Source: Candidatus Kapaibacterium thiocyanatum (lineage in GTDB: Bacteria > Bacteroidota > Ignavibacteria > Kapaibacteriales > Kapaibacteriaceae). Taken from it: a stretch of 64,000 nucleotides of DNA. This document shows, piece after piece, positions 33,003 to 41,752 of this stretch (positions within the stretch are counted from its first letter, which is position 1; each line of letters begins with the position of its first letter). Made by a program: the position numbers and the translations under genes. The stretch covers positions 62,001 to 126,000 of the forward strand of contig MKVH01000021.1 in the NCBI GenBank assembly GCA_001899175.1, read 5' to 3'. The notes below the pieces were generated by a model. The model was not told the DNA's origin. It saw nothing but the letters and a program-made list of their open reading frames with translations, and searched no databases.

Positions 33003-36000
33003 ATGTACATGAGACTATTCGTCATCGTTGTTCTCGTGGTGGCAGGGCAAACCACCATGCAAGCGCAGCGGCTACGGGAGTTCGATGTGTGGACTTCAGA
33101 GGCCTATGCACGGAAGTGGGTTGCTCCTGACGTTACAGAATGGAATGGGATTAGATGGGTAGTAGCCGATACATTCGGACTCTATAACCTTCGGCCTAAT
33201 AGAGTACCCGCCAGCGGAAGACCGGACTACTCGTTGAACTATGAGAACGTCCGCTCTCTCATGGTTGGCCGGTACTATGGCGCGCAGGATACGACGATCA
33301 ATGGCGAGACGCAGTATGTCACGCCAATACCGTCGATCATGCTCCTGCAATCGATACCACGAGTTGGGCCACCAGGCATACAGAGGATGCAGATCTTCTC
33401 CGTCGAATCACGTGGCTACCGGGTGACGAATCCGACGGACAGCCGACCACGCGACGGGGGGTCGTACCGCGACAACGATATCGAGGGTCTTGGTGTTCGC
33501 CGCGACGCACTCGACAGTGCCATCGTCAGCAAATACGACATCATGCTGGAAGGGAGCAACACGACTCATCCGACGATCCTCCGGTACGACGATGCCACCA
33601 TCGATCCGCAGTGGATCATGGGAGCCGTGAGCGGCAACGTCAGGGGTGATGTCCGCGATGAAATCGTGCTCTTGTATGATGACGGTGCGCAAACCGTCGT
33701 CTACCAACTCTCGAACGACTCCTTGCTCAATCATGTCAATCCGCTGGACTATATCCTTACCCGGACGACGGCGGCAACATGGGCCTACGCAACGTTCGAC
33801 GTCCGCAAGGTCACGCATACCGTTGCAGGCGACTTCGACGGCAATGGCACGGACGAAGTCGTCGCCTATTGGAAGGACGGCACGGACCAGCGCGTCTATC
33901 TTCTTCAGGCGGGGACGCCGTGGACGGTAACGCAGGTAGCGACACCGAGCGTCGGGAGTATCGACTTCGCCAATGTCATGCACGTCACCCGCGCCGACAT
34001 CGACGGCGACGGCAACGATGAAATCGCTATTCTCATGAAGAGCGGTGCCGCCGTCATGCTCATGGCGATGGAATCGATGGGCGGATGGGGGCTTCATCCC
34101 CTCACGTACACCTTCCCGACGGCGGATGCTTCTCCAACGCGGGTATTCGGCCTTACAGCAGGAAATACCGACAATGCCGGAGCCGACGAGGTTCTTATCA
34201 TGGCCCAGCGTCAGGTATCGGGTACCATCACGGCATCGCATCTGCTGTCCTGCTCGATTGCAGGCGGTGTCTGGCAGAAGAAAACCGTCACGACATGGTC
34301 ACCGGCGGCCTTCAATGCCAGCAGGGTCAAGTACATGTTCAGTGGCAACCTTGACTATGACGTGCGCCGCCGCGAGGACGTCGGGATCATGTATATGTCG
34401 TCGGGTGCGGCAGCGGAAGCGGACCAACTCATCGTCATGAACTCCTTGCCGACACATCTGGAGAACGACTTCGCCGTCGACACGACGTCGGCGTTGGGCG
34501 TGACGAAGCCCTTCCTGCCGCTCGGATGGTATGGCGTGAGACTTCACACAGGCATCCCGAACCGCACGGGCGGCACTCTCGATACGCTCTACTTCCGTGA
34601 TCAGTGGCGTACAGAAACATGGCGTTCGCCGGGCGACTACGCCAATGTCATGGGAATCAACTTCACCGCCGATTCCGGCATGATCGATGACCGTCAGCTC
34701 GACGACTACGCGCGTATCTACAACACCATCAGTGCCGAACGTCTGCATTTCACGGATGACCGGACGTATATGGGCGATCCTGTCCCGGCGGCGGATACGA
34801 GAAGCGCGGCCTACTTCTACAATTCGGCGGAGAACGTCACGGGGCTGACGGCCTACATGAACAGGGCCTGGTCTCGGAGGCTGCGCGTGCTGCCACATCT
34901 CTCCTGCACCGAGCATGACGCCTACAACCGCATGAGCGCACCTGCCGGGGACCAGAAGTTTGTGAGTTTCGACTTCACGACCACAGAAGGCGGACCGGCG
35001 GCGGGGACGCTGCCGAACTATTTCGGTCTCATGATGAACGGAACCGTGGAAAATCATCCCGCGTTCCTCGGCTGGTATGCGTCCGACGAGCCGTCCAATC
35101 TGCTTGGTCCCACATGGAAGTGGCATGTCCGGTTCGACGATACGGTGGCGACGAAGCGCACACCGCTGACCGTGCCGCCCATGATGCGAAGCTACTACCG
35201 GACGATGCGCTGGCGCACACCGGGCAAGCCCATCTACATGAACTACAATTGGGCGAACGATTTTGAGTATTACAGAAATGCTCATGATGTGAATTTGTTC
35301 GACAACTATGTCTATGGACACACGTTCACGCTCGATACGCTTCGGGCCGGTGGCGTGCCGGTCATCGCCAATGGACGCCCGGTCATCAGTAGCCGGACGC
35401 AGGACCCGGCGCAGAGCCTGAATGAGGCGGCAGTCTTGTATGGCTTTCTGACGACGCTCTGGAATCAGGTGAAGGCGACACAGCGGTGCGACAAAACAGC
35501 CGCAATGGTCATCGTGCAGGGACGTGGGGACGACTACGTCGGCCGTGATACTGACCCCCGCAACGACGAGTTTCTTCGGAGCTATCAGGAAATGCGGAAC
35601 CTGACGCCGGAAGAAGCCCGGTTCAACCTCTTCGGCCCCGCTGTTCTCGGTGCACGTGGCGCACTGTGGTGGGAAGCGACCTCATGGATGCAAGGAGCCA
35701 GTACCGACGCACGTTTCACGACGACAGACGGCGGCACGGACCCCATGAGTGGTCAGCCGCGGCAACACGCGGCCAACAACATGACGCTCGCCAGAGCCCA
35801 GCGGGTGACCATCGACAATGCCTCGGCGGAGTTCTCGCACTATGCGAAGATCTTCCTGAACGAACGTCTACAGGGCAGAGTGTCGACGTCGGCAGCCTGG
35901 CATATGCAGGGAGCGAATATCCCGATCATCACGACGGCCCTGCACTTGGACACGGCGTCGGGTGTCTACTGGCTCTTCGTCGTCAACAACAGCGCACGGG

Positions 36001-38558
36001 TGTACGGCGAGAACGGCGTACCGCTTGTCGACCTTGCCATATCGGGTCTTTCCGGTGGCAGCATCCCCTATCTGGTGGGCCGCGAGTTCTGGCAGAACGG
36101 CCAGAGCGAGCGGATCAACACGTCCACGATGAACGACGGTATCCTCTCGTTCTCGACGCCCATGCGCGCATATGAAGTACGGATCTATGCCCTCTCGACA
36201 TTCGCTCCCGTGGCCCCCGGCGTTCCGATTCCGGTCGACGGCGAACTCTCGTGGGTGAATCAGCGCAAGATGGTCGTCTATGCCCATGAAGCGGGTGTCG
36301 GTGTCGGCCCCCATCTCGATAACGAAACGCGCGACTCGGTTGTCTACCATGCCGTCTACCACCGCGCCGATTGCGAAACATGTCCTGTGAACATGCAGGG
36401 CCAACGTGTCTACTACCGCAAGTCGTACCCCATGCACCGGACCGAACCCATCGACATCATCCGCTGGCGTCCGGAAGAACACTGCGTATCGTGCCTCATC
36501 GCCGATCCGGCGCTGGGAACGACAGGTACGGGGACGTGCGCCTACCCGTCGCTTGTCGTACGCTACGACCCGGCCCTATTCCGTGCCCGCGTCTATGTGA
36601 CCTATGCCTGTGAGTTCAACGGCAGCGCCTATGCCGAGCATCCCATTACGGGACTTACGGGGAACATCCGGATCGTGGAGAACGTGTTTCTTGCCAACCC
36701 GGACATTCCTGTGATCCCGCCGGGCCAGGTCATCAGTATGACGAACGGCATGACGATCCACGACATCGGATTCCCCGTTGTTGCTGCCGTTGGTGATGGC
36801 AACATCTATGCTTATTCGGACGCTATCGAAGGCATCCACGCCGGATGGAAGGGGCCGGGAGCGACGCAGTTCGCGGCCGGGTCACTGCGGTATATCCGTG
36901 CGGGGAATCTTGCCGCGTACGGCGACAATCATCCTTCTCTGTGGTCGTATGGCCGCCTGCATCAGAACGAACTGGAAGTGCCTCTTGTCTGGCAAGGGGG
37001 ACGGATGGAGGGCGATGCCACGCAGGTCTTCTATACCCGTGCGTATCACTCTCCTATGGGGCTCATGCTCTATGTGCCGGACTATCCGCCGTACCCGGAA
37101 CCGTTCCCGGTCGTTGCAGCCGGTCAAGCCTTCCACCTCAGCCAAGGGTGCGGCGACCATCTCCTGCCGAGCGTCCTGCGGTCGCCGAAGCAGACCGCAA
37201 ACAGAGTCAACGACATTGTCTACTGGCAGAATCACCGGGAATCCGTATGCAGTGGAGAGGACGGTAAGCCCAGCGGTTCGTTCATCAAGTCGACGTCCAT
37301 TCTCACGGAAGACGCTAATGCCAACCGTTTCGACGACCAGGTCGCACTTCCGCAGCGTCATACCATCAGTCATAAGTTTGAGCGATTGTACTCACCCAAT
37401 CTGACGCACGGACGAGCCGAGTCGACCGACGCAACATACTCGGACCGTGTCGCTGTCTCGATGAACGGAAATACGGCACTCCTTCCTCCGATGTCGCCGC
37501 CGAGTTACTTCCGTCTTTCGTCGATCTGGTGGCTGCATGATCACGTTGCTCCCTTCGTGATCGACGTCGGCGACGTCAACCTCTACTGGCGTCACATGGA
37601 CACGACGCTCGTACCCAAGGTACGTACTGCCGACTGGATGGGGGCGTTGCCACATCAATCGGTGTCGCGCAGACCCTTGGTCTATGAGGACTATAACCAG
37701 ACGCGCATGATCGCGGAGTACGGGCTCAATGGAACGGCACACCTTGGCCTGTCGCGCCTCTTCTACTACATGCGCATGGGCAGCGGCAGCGAAGCCGTCT
37801 CCTATGGCGGTGTGACGAACGGCCAAGGCGCATTCGTCGGCATCGAGGGCGTCCGTGTCAATGGCGAGGACGTCGCCGTGGGCTATGAACGGCACATGGA
37901 CACGGTGGCATCCAATACCGTCACGTCTCTCGTCAGCGGCTGGTTCACGGCCCGCGGCCGTACGAACCTTGCCATAACGCTCCGGCAATCGCATCCGGGC
38001 ACGACGACCTTCATGCTCGAAGACGAGCATGGCAAGCGGGTGCCTCTTCAGGGGAGCGAGATGGCGACCAGTGACGATGGCCGCGAGGCACTGTTCTCGC
38101 TTCTGACCACGGGTGGGCGCTACCGTGTCGTGGCGGATATCGCGGGTCCTGTGACCTACGAACGCAATACGCTCATTGGCGCAAACCGGCAGTCGTCGGA
38201 CCAGGGCGGCGGCAGAAGCGACGACCCGGTCAAGGGCGGGGCCAATGCTCTCGTCTCCGGGGGGAACGGGGCCGTCACGGTCAACCTTGCCGAGAACGAT
38301 GGCCTGGTCATCGCACCCAATCCGGCAACGGCGGAAGCCAACGTCATCCTGCCTGCCAGCATCATGGAACACCTCACGGCGACCGAACCCATGACCGTAC
38401 AGGTGATTTCCCCAAGCGGCAGTGTTGTAGACGTGCCCGTCGTGACAGGAAGCGGATACGCGTCGATCACGACGACGGGACTCGCCAGTGGTGTCTATAC
38501 CGTGCGCGTCGTCCAGGACGGTATCGTCATGACCGGCAGGCTGACCGTCGTGCACTGA
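33003..38558 (+). CDS. very large T9SS-secreted protein with glycosidase-like middle (cargo 3)
   Basis: 1,851 residues from ATG 33003, preceded by GGAGG at 7-base spacing. A signal peptide (MRLFVIVVLVVAGQTTMQAQ) is followed by FG-GAP/VCBS-like repeats at ~240-400 (AGDFDGNGTDEVVAYWKDG; RADIDGDGNDEIAILMKSG). A TIM-barrel glycosidase-like stretch spans ~640-930 (GKPIYMNYNWANDFEYYRNAHDVNLFDNYVYG; LGARGALWWEATSWMQGAS). A cysteine-rich segment (DCETCPVNM, EHCVSCLIAD) lies near 1120-1160. The C-terminus (IAPNPATAEANVILP ... SGVYTVRVVQDG) is a T9SS sorting domain. Enzymatic activity is unproven. It is the largest cargo gene of the element. Confidence 0.8.
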   Translation: MYMRLFVIVVLVVAGQTTMQAQRLREFDVWTSEAYARKWVAPDVTEWNGIRWVVADTFGLYNLRPNRVPASGRPDYSLNYENVRSLMVGRYYGAQDTTINGETQYVTPIPSIMLLQSIPRVGPPGIQRMQIFSVESRGYRVTNPTDSRPRDGGSYRDNDIEGLGVRRDALDSAIVSKYDIMLEGSNTTHPTILRYDDATIDPQWIMGAVSGNVRGDVRDEIVLLYDDGAQTVVYQLSNDSLLNHVNPLDYILTRTTAATWAYATFDVRKVTHTVAGDFDGNGTDEVVAYWKDGTDQRVYLLQAGTPWTVTQVATPSVGSIDFANVMHVTRADIDGDGNDEIAILMKSGAAVMLMAMESMGGWGLHPLTYTFPTADASPTRVFGLTAGNTDNAGADEVLIMAQRQVSGTITASHLLSCSIAGGVWQKKTVTTWSPAAFNASRVKYMFSGNLDYDVRRREDVGIMYMSSGAAAEADQLIVMNSLPTHLENDFAVDTTSALGVTKPFLPLGWYGVRLHTGIPNRTGGTLDTLYFRDQWRTETWRSPGDYANVMGINFTADSGMIDDRQLDDYARIYNTISAERLHFTDDRTYMGDPVPAADTRSAAYFYNSAENVTGLTAYMNRAWSRRLRVLPHLSCTEHDAYNRMSAPAGDQKFVSFDFTTTEGGPAAGTLPNYFGLMMNGTVENHPAFLGWYASDEPSNLLGPTWKWHVRFDDTVATKRTPLTVPPMMRSYYRTMRWRTPGKPIYMNYNWANDFEYYRNAHDVNLFDNYVYGHTFTLDTLRAGGVPVIANGRPVISSRTQDPAQSLNEAAVLYGFLTTLWNQVKATQRCDKTAAMVIVQGRGDDYVGRDTDPRNDEFLRSYQEMRNLTPEEARFNLFGPAVLGARGALWWEATSWMQGASTDARFTTTDGGTDPMSGQPRQHAANNMTLARAQRVTIDNASAEFSHYAKIFLNERLQGRVSTSAAWHMQGANIPIITTALHLDTASGVYWLFVVNNSARVYGENGVPLVDLAISGLSGGSIPYLVGREFWQNGQSERINTSTMNDGILSFSTPMRAYEVRIYALSTFAPVAPGVPIPVDGELSWVNQRKMVVYAHEAGVGVGPHLDNETRDSVVYHAVYHRADCETCPVNMQGQRVYYRKSYPMHRTEPIDIIRWRPEEHCVSCLIADPALGTTGTGTCAYPSLVVRYDPALFRARVYVTYACEFNGSAYAEHPITGLTGNIRIVENVFLANPDIPVIPPGQVISMTNGMTIHDIGFPVVAAVGDGNIYAYSDAIEGIHAGWKGPGATQFAAGSLRYIRAGNLAAYGDNHPSLWSYGRLHQNELEVPLVWQGGRMEGDATQVFYTRAYHSPMGLMLYVPDYPPYPEPFPVVAAGQAFHLSQGCGDHLLPSVLRSPKQTANRVNDIVYWQNHRESVCSGEDGKPSGSFIKSTSILTEDANANRFDDQVALPQRHTISHKFERLYSPNLTHGRAESTDATYSDRVAVSMNGNTALLPPMSPPSYFRLSSIWWLHDHVAPFVIDVGDVNLYWRHMDTTLVPKVRTADWMGALPHQSVSRRPLVYEDYNQTRMIAEYGLNGTAHLGLSRLFYYMRMGSGSEAVSYGGVTNGQGAFVGIEGVRVNGEDVAVGYERHMDTVASNTVTSLVSGWFTARGRTNLAITLRQSHPGTTTFMLEDEHGKRVPLQGSEMATSDDGREALFSLLTTGGRYRVVADIAGPVTYERNTLIGANRQSSDQGGGRSDDPVKGGANALVSGGNGAVTVNLAENDGLVIAPNPATAEANVILPASIMEHLTATEPMTVQVISPSGSVVDVPVVTGSGYASITTTGLASGVYTVRVVQDGIVMTGRLTVVH

Positions 38559-38566
38559 CGACCGAC

Positions 38567-38602
38567 ATAAGCCTGGCGCGGGTGAACCTGCGCCAGGCTT
38601 AT
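38567..38602 (+). terminator. strong hairpin after cargo 3
   Basis: A 13-bp perfect stem (ATAAGCCTGGCGC / GCGCCAGGCTTAT) extended by GGT/ACC inside. It lies directly after the stop but has no T-run, so termination may be Rho-independent only weakly or it may protect the 3' end. Confidence 0.55.
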
Positions 38603-38614
38603 GCTACTGAAAAG

Positions 38615-38646
38615 CTACTACATGGGTGAGCCCCCGCACACCTATT
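38615..38646 (+). repeat. imperfect direct repeat, copy 1
   Basis: Contains GGGTGAGCCCCCGCA. It matches the copy at 38796-38827 in about 24 of 32 positions. Confidence 0.55.
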
Positions 38647-38690
38647 TCGCAGCCGCTTCAGCACATTAGCGGCCCAGCGGAATCCGGACG

Positions 38691-38722
38691 AGACCCGCAT
38701 GGCCTGCGCCATGCGGGTCTTC
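38691..38722 (+). terminator. second strong hairpin
   Basis: A 13-bp perfect stem AGACCCGCATGGC / GCCATGCGGGTCT with a CTGC loop, followed by TCTGT. It lies between the two direct repeats. Confidence 0.5.
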
Positions 38723-38795
38723 TGTCCTGCGTGAGTTCGCCCCCGAAGTTCTCCCATATGTCTCACACCTGGACAGAGACAAGATACCGTAATCG

Positions 38796-38827
38796 ATCAC
38801 TACACGGGTGATCCCCCGCAAACCCAT
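38796..38827 (+). repeat. imperfect direct repeat, copy 2
   Basis: Contains GGGTGATCCCCCGCA. The centres of the two copies are 181 bases apart, on either side of the second hairpin. Confidence 0.55.
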
Positions 38828-38991
38828 TCTACAACCACATCGCTGTATGGCTGATATCCATGTCATGCGGGTGGCTCGTCATAGAAACGACGAGCGATGA
38901 CAGAAGGAATAACTTTCCTTAAAGTATTATGTTGTAGGTTTCAGGACCCTACGTTCGTTGTAAGTCCTTGTCATAGTCACAGGAACGTCCC

Positions 38992-39453
38992 ATGCGCTAC
39001 CTAATTGCCATTGTCATCACGTGCTGCGCGGCATTCACGGTCACCTCGCAGACCAGGACCTTTGAGAACGTGACCATTGAGCATGTTCTGAATGGTATTG
39101 TGAGCATGGACCGGATCGATACTACCCGTGACGGTAACCTGATCGTCAGATGTGACACCTTCGACGTCGCGTGGCGCACGTCGGGTGAACGGATCGTCCA
39201 AATGGGAATACGTGTACGGTACGGTATGGACAGTGTGCTTCGGACCAGTATTCCGGACCGGGTTTATGTCATGCTTGCCCGTATCTATGGATTCCGGAGT
39301 GGCACGATGCCCATGACAGTGGTTCAACGCTGGAATGACCATCTTGCGTGGCTTATCCAAGAGAATCGCATAGGAACTGTTGGAGTGGGTCGTGGCTATC
39401 CGGATGTCGTCATCCACATGGGGCCGGAATCCTACCAGTTGAGCATCTACTAG
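38992..39453 (+). CDS. small exported hypothetical protein
   Basis: 153 residues. The N-terminus MRYLIAIVITCCAAFTVTSQ is a signal peptide; the adjacent cysteines could also make it a lipoprotein, although no clear lipobox is present. The mature part is compact and beta-rich with no known motif. No T9SS domain is present, so it should stay in the periplasm unless carried by a partner. It is followed by ~150 bases before the next, possibly broken, gene. Confidence 0.55.
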   Translation: MRYLIAIVITCCAAFTVTSQTRTFENVTIEHVLNGIVSMDRIDTTRDGNLIVRCDTFDVAWRTSGERIVQMGIRVRYGMDSVLRTSIPDRVYVMLARIYGFRSGTMPMTVVQRWNDHLAWLIQENRIGTVGVGRGYPDVVIHMGPESYQLSIY

Positions 39454-39702
39454 GCAGGCGTGTGGGAGAACCTCGGCCGCTCAGAATCCGTATGTTCATG
39501 CTCGTCTATGCAAGCCTGTTGAATCCCGGGTCTATTCACAATCAGGATTCGAGAACCGTTCCTAGCGTCTACCGTAGCCGGATTCCTATCAACAACCAAG
39601 ACAGATTCTATGCTTACCGATACACAGGAAGGATGAGTAAGGGCGATCAAGGATGGAAGAATTCGCGGCTTTGTCGACCTTCTTCGGAGCTACGCGACGA
39701 AT

Positions 39703-40296
39703 GTGCGCCAGGATGACAGTCCACATTTTAGTGTGGTTGTGGACGACAATATGGATAGGCAGCAGTGGTATCGATTCAATGACGAGCATCTCTCGTCGAG
39801 CACGGACTTTCTGAGTATCGTACATGAGTTTCATGGGCTCGTCCGGTATCTCATGGACCACGATCTTATCCTTGTGAGTACCGATATTCTTGTGCCAGAT
39901 ATTCGCATCGAGGCATATACACCGCACCCGATACACGGAGCGCCCCGCCGGTTCTTTGATGCCTGCGTATATCTAAGGCAACAAAGTCGGATACTACCAT
40001 CAGGTGAAGTCATCCGCTATGAACTATACATTGCCCTTCCGTCGCTTGACCAATACATCGACGACGGGTTCAGGACCCGCCATCAGGTGGAATACGACAG
40101 CATGGCGCAACGCGCCATCGGTGCCGAGCGTCATGCAAAGGAAGCACACCAGATTACTATTGGTCTCGCCATACTGAGCCTTGCGGCTTCTATCGCCGCT
40201 GTCCTGACAAGTCTCTTTGCCAGTACGACGATTACAACCACAAGCCCGCTCGATGTCCGGGTGTATGACAAAGCACCTGTCCATCGGTCCCGCTGA
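39703..40296 (+). CDS. hypothetical protein with one C-terminal membrane helix; 5' end apparently interrupted
   Basis: 197 residues from GTG 39703. The codons upstream in the same frame are also protein-like (IKDGRIRGFVDLLRSYATN), reaching back to an ATG at 39610 except for one TGA at 39634-39636. Reading that as TGG would restore an EGWVRAIKDG continuation, so this looks like a nonsense mutation in a longer gene or a very late start. The soluble part is mixed alpha/beta; a helix at ~155-180 (HQITIGLAILSLAASIAAVLTSLF) should anchor it with a short basic tail. Family not recognised. Confidence 0.5.
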   Translation: MRQDDSPHFSVVVDDNMDRQQWYRFNDEHLSSSTDFLSIVHEFHGLVRYLMDHDLILVSTDILVPDIRIEAYTPHPIHGAPRRFFDACVYLRQQSRILPSGEVIRYELYIALPSLDQYIDDGFRTRHQVEYDSMAQRAIGAERHAKEAHQITIGLAILSLAASIAAVLTSLFASTTITTTSPLDVRVYDKAPVHRSR

Positions 40297-40367
40297 ATGT
40301 TCCATTAGAATAGTCGCTGGCTGTGTAGCCAACTGACGGCGATGGACGGCCGAAGATGGCCCACGGG

Positions 40368-40586
40368 CTACTGAAACTCACGGCGGTTCTCACCAACGAA
40401 TAGGTACCAGCCGCTTCCCGTCACCTTTCCCGCGAACCGCACATCAGCGGATGGAAGCGGTCCATGAAAGAGCCCTGCATGTTGGTCACGTGTGGGGTTC
40501 TGTTTCTCTGCGAGCGATTCATTTCCGCCAAACCGCCACGTGGCGGTTTGGCGGAATGGCGGTTTGACAGAAGCGATATGGCTCAC
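40368..40586 (-). CDS. possible small protein at the end of the late operon
   Basis: 72 residues, starting 7 bases after the J-domain gene stop on the same strand. The C-terminal half (AGLFHGPLPSADVRFAGKVTGSGWYLFVGENRREFQ) has plausible protein composition. The N-terminal half runs through a 34-base perfect palindrome, which makes coding less certain. No family recognised. Confidence 0.35.
   Translation of the reverse strand: MSHIASVKPPFRQTATWRFGGNESLAEKQNPTRDQHAGLFHGPLPSADVRFAGKVTGSGWYLFVGENRREFQ
40523..40556. repeat. 34-base perfect palindrome plus extra half-copy
   Basis: Every base from 40523 to 40556 pairs with its mirror (centre CACGTG at 40537-40542). The arm sequence TGGCGGTTTG is repeated once more at 40557-40566. 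It lies near the meeting point of the + strand cargo and - strand late modules. There is no T-run on either strand. Confidence 0.75.
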
Positions 40587-40592
40587 CAGGTA

Positions 40593-41015
40593 TCATGGCG
40601 AATCACCGAATTTCCGTTTCATGGACCGCGTCGCTGCCGAGATGACGACCCTGGCGGCATCCAGGGTCAGGTCCGCCGCCTTGTCGATAAGGCGGCTCAC
40701 GTCGCGCTTGGGCGCGTTGGCGGCCTCTCTACTCGATGACCGTTTGCGCTTTGCTGCCACGCGCGGAGCGGGTTGTCGCGCCGCGCGCTTCGGGGGCGGC
40801 TTCTTCACGGGCTGGACCCATGTCCCGGCTGCCAGGCACCGCAGGCATTCGCGGTATTCGGTGTTGATCATCGTCATCATGATCGTCGCGTCCGGATCGG
40901 ACGTCCGGTCCGGGTGCCATTGCATGGCTAGAGTGCGGTAACGCTCCGCTGCGTCCTCCTTGGTTTCGATGTCTCCGAAGAAGATGCGCGTTTCTTCTGT
41001 ACGGTGCTGCTCCAT
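40593..41015 (-). CDS. J-domain (DnaJ-like) co-chaperone protein
   Basis: 140 residues from ATG 41015, with GGAGG 7 bases upstream; the longer frame is out-of-frame noise within the ATPase gene. The J-domain occupies ~18-65 with the HPD tripeptide at 34-36 (RTLAMQWHPDRTSDPDA). The rest is a basic Lys/Arg/Pro tail ending in a short amphipathic region. J-domains recruit and stimulate Hsp70 (DnaK). Its start overlaps the RadA-like ATPase gene by 88 bases. A role in remodelling element or virion nucleoprotein through host DnaK is plausible. Confidence 0.8.
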   Translation of the reverse strand: MEQHRTEETRIFFGDIETKEDAAERYRTLAMQWHPDRTSDPDATIMMTMINTEYRECLRCLAAGTWVQPVKKPPPKRAARQPAPRVAAKRKRSSSREAANAPKRDVSRLIDKAADLTLDAARVVISAATRSMKRKFGDSP

Positions 41016-41752
41016 ATCCGTCCTCCATTCTTGCTTCGCTCGGCGATGATCTGTGCGTACGTCGGCCTGGTTTTCCGGACGCTTGGCATGGCGGCGGCAG
41101 GACGGAAGAGGAACAGGCGTTGCACCGTCGGCGCGTACCTGTTCTTGACGTTCGTTGCCCAGCGGCTGCCGTCCTTGTCGCGCTCGGTCCAGAGGCGGAT
41201 GTCGACGCGGTGGGGCCACATCCCCGAACCACGAGAACGTTTCTCCGTGGCGTCCACCTGGGCGACGAAGATGAAGACGACGTTCGGAAACTCGCTTCGT
41301 AGTTGCCATACCTCGGCATCCGGCACGTCCATTTCCTGGACCGAATCGATGATGGCGACGCCGTGGATGCCCTTCGACAGTTCCCGCCGCACGTCCTCGA
41401 TGGCATTGGTGTCGAACATCCAGATATGCCTGCTCGATCTGCCCCGGTGGGCCTTCAGAAGGCGCGCCCGCTGCCGGATCGTACCCGAAGCGATGCGTTC
41501 CTCGGCACAGACGTAGAGAAGTTCACAGAATCGCGACAACTCGCGCGCAAGCTCCAGGCACAGCGTCGATTTCCCAGTCCCCGATGGTCCTGACAGGAGA
41601 ATCGTGAACTGTTCATCGGCAGGGACCGAGCCAAGAAACCCCTTCCACTTCTCCGCGAGGCGCAGGCATTCGTAGGGCAGACCATGCAGGTCCCTCAAGG
41701 TCATGAGGAGTGCCGTGCGGCCCGCTGGCATGATCTCCGTGGCACTTCTCAT
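40928..41752 (-). CDS. RadA-like RecA-fold ATPase
   Basis: 274 residues. Walker A is GPSGTGKS at 55-62 and Walker B ends in D136 (GVAIIDSVQEMD). The phrases LYVCAEERIASGTIRQRARLL and VKNRYAPT closely follow the RadA/Sms pattern (LYVSGEES ... RAERL; KNRFG-T). The RadA N-terminal zinc finger and C-terminal Lon-like domain are missing. RadA drives branch migration in recombination; here it may serve element recombination or replication. Its ATG overlaps the stop of the giant helicase gene (ATGA), and a second in-frame ATG 21 bases on has an identical ribosome-site context. Confidence 0.82.
   Translation of the reverse strand: MRSATEIMPAGRTALLMTLRDLHGLPYECLRLAEKWKGFLGSVPADEQFTILLSGPSGTGKSTLCLELARELSRFCELLYVCAEERIASGTIRQRARLLKAHRGRSSRHIWMFDTNAIEDVRRELSKGIHGVAIIDSVQEMDVPDAEVWQLRSEFPNVVFIFVAQVDATEKRSRGSGMWPHRVDIRLWTERDKDGSRWATNVKNRYAPTVQRLFLFRPAAAMPSVRKTRPTYAQIIAERSKNGGRIWSSTVQKKRASSSETSKPRRTQRSVTAL

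Larger units (their letters stand above)
38559..38991. other. noncoding region with two hairpins and a direct repeat
   Basis: 433 bases with no convincing gene. It contains two very strong hairpins and a ~32-base imperfect direct repeat (38615 and 38796), plus the upstream region of the next gene with a -7-like TAGGTTTC. Confidence 0.5.

Noticed and set aside
34299-35321. 340-codon antisense frame within the largest cargo gene (and a similar one at 37392-38555)
   Set aside because: The sense strand encodes continuous secreted-protein sequence; the antisense frames are arginine/histidine-rich shadows.
39634-39636. TGA reassigned to tryptophan in this genome
   Set aside because: Several confident genes in the window end at TGA with overlapping neighbours, so TGA acts as stop.
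40523-40556. Palindrome as a bidirectional terminator
   Set aside because: No T-run follows the stem on either strand.
41016-41309. 98-residue N-terminal extension of the J-domain protein
   Set aside because: Lies inside the ATPase gene in another frame, arginine-rich, and a clear GGAGG precedes ATG 41015.
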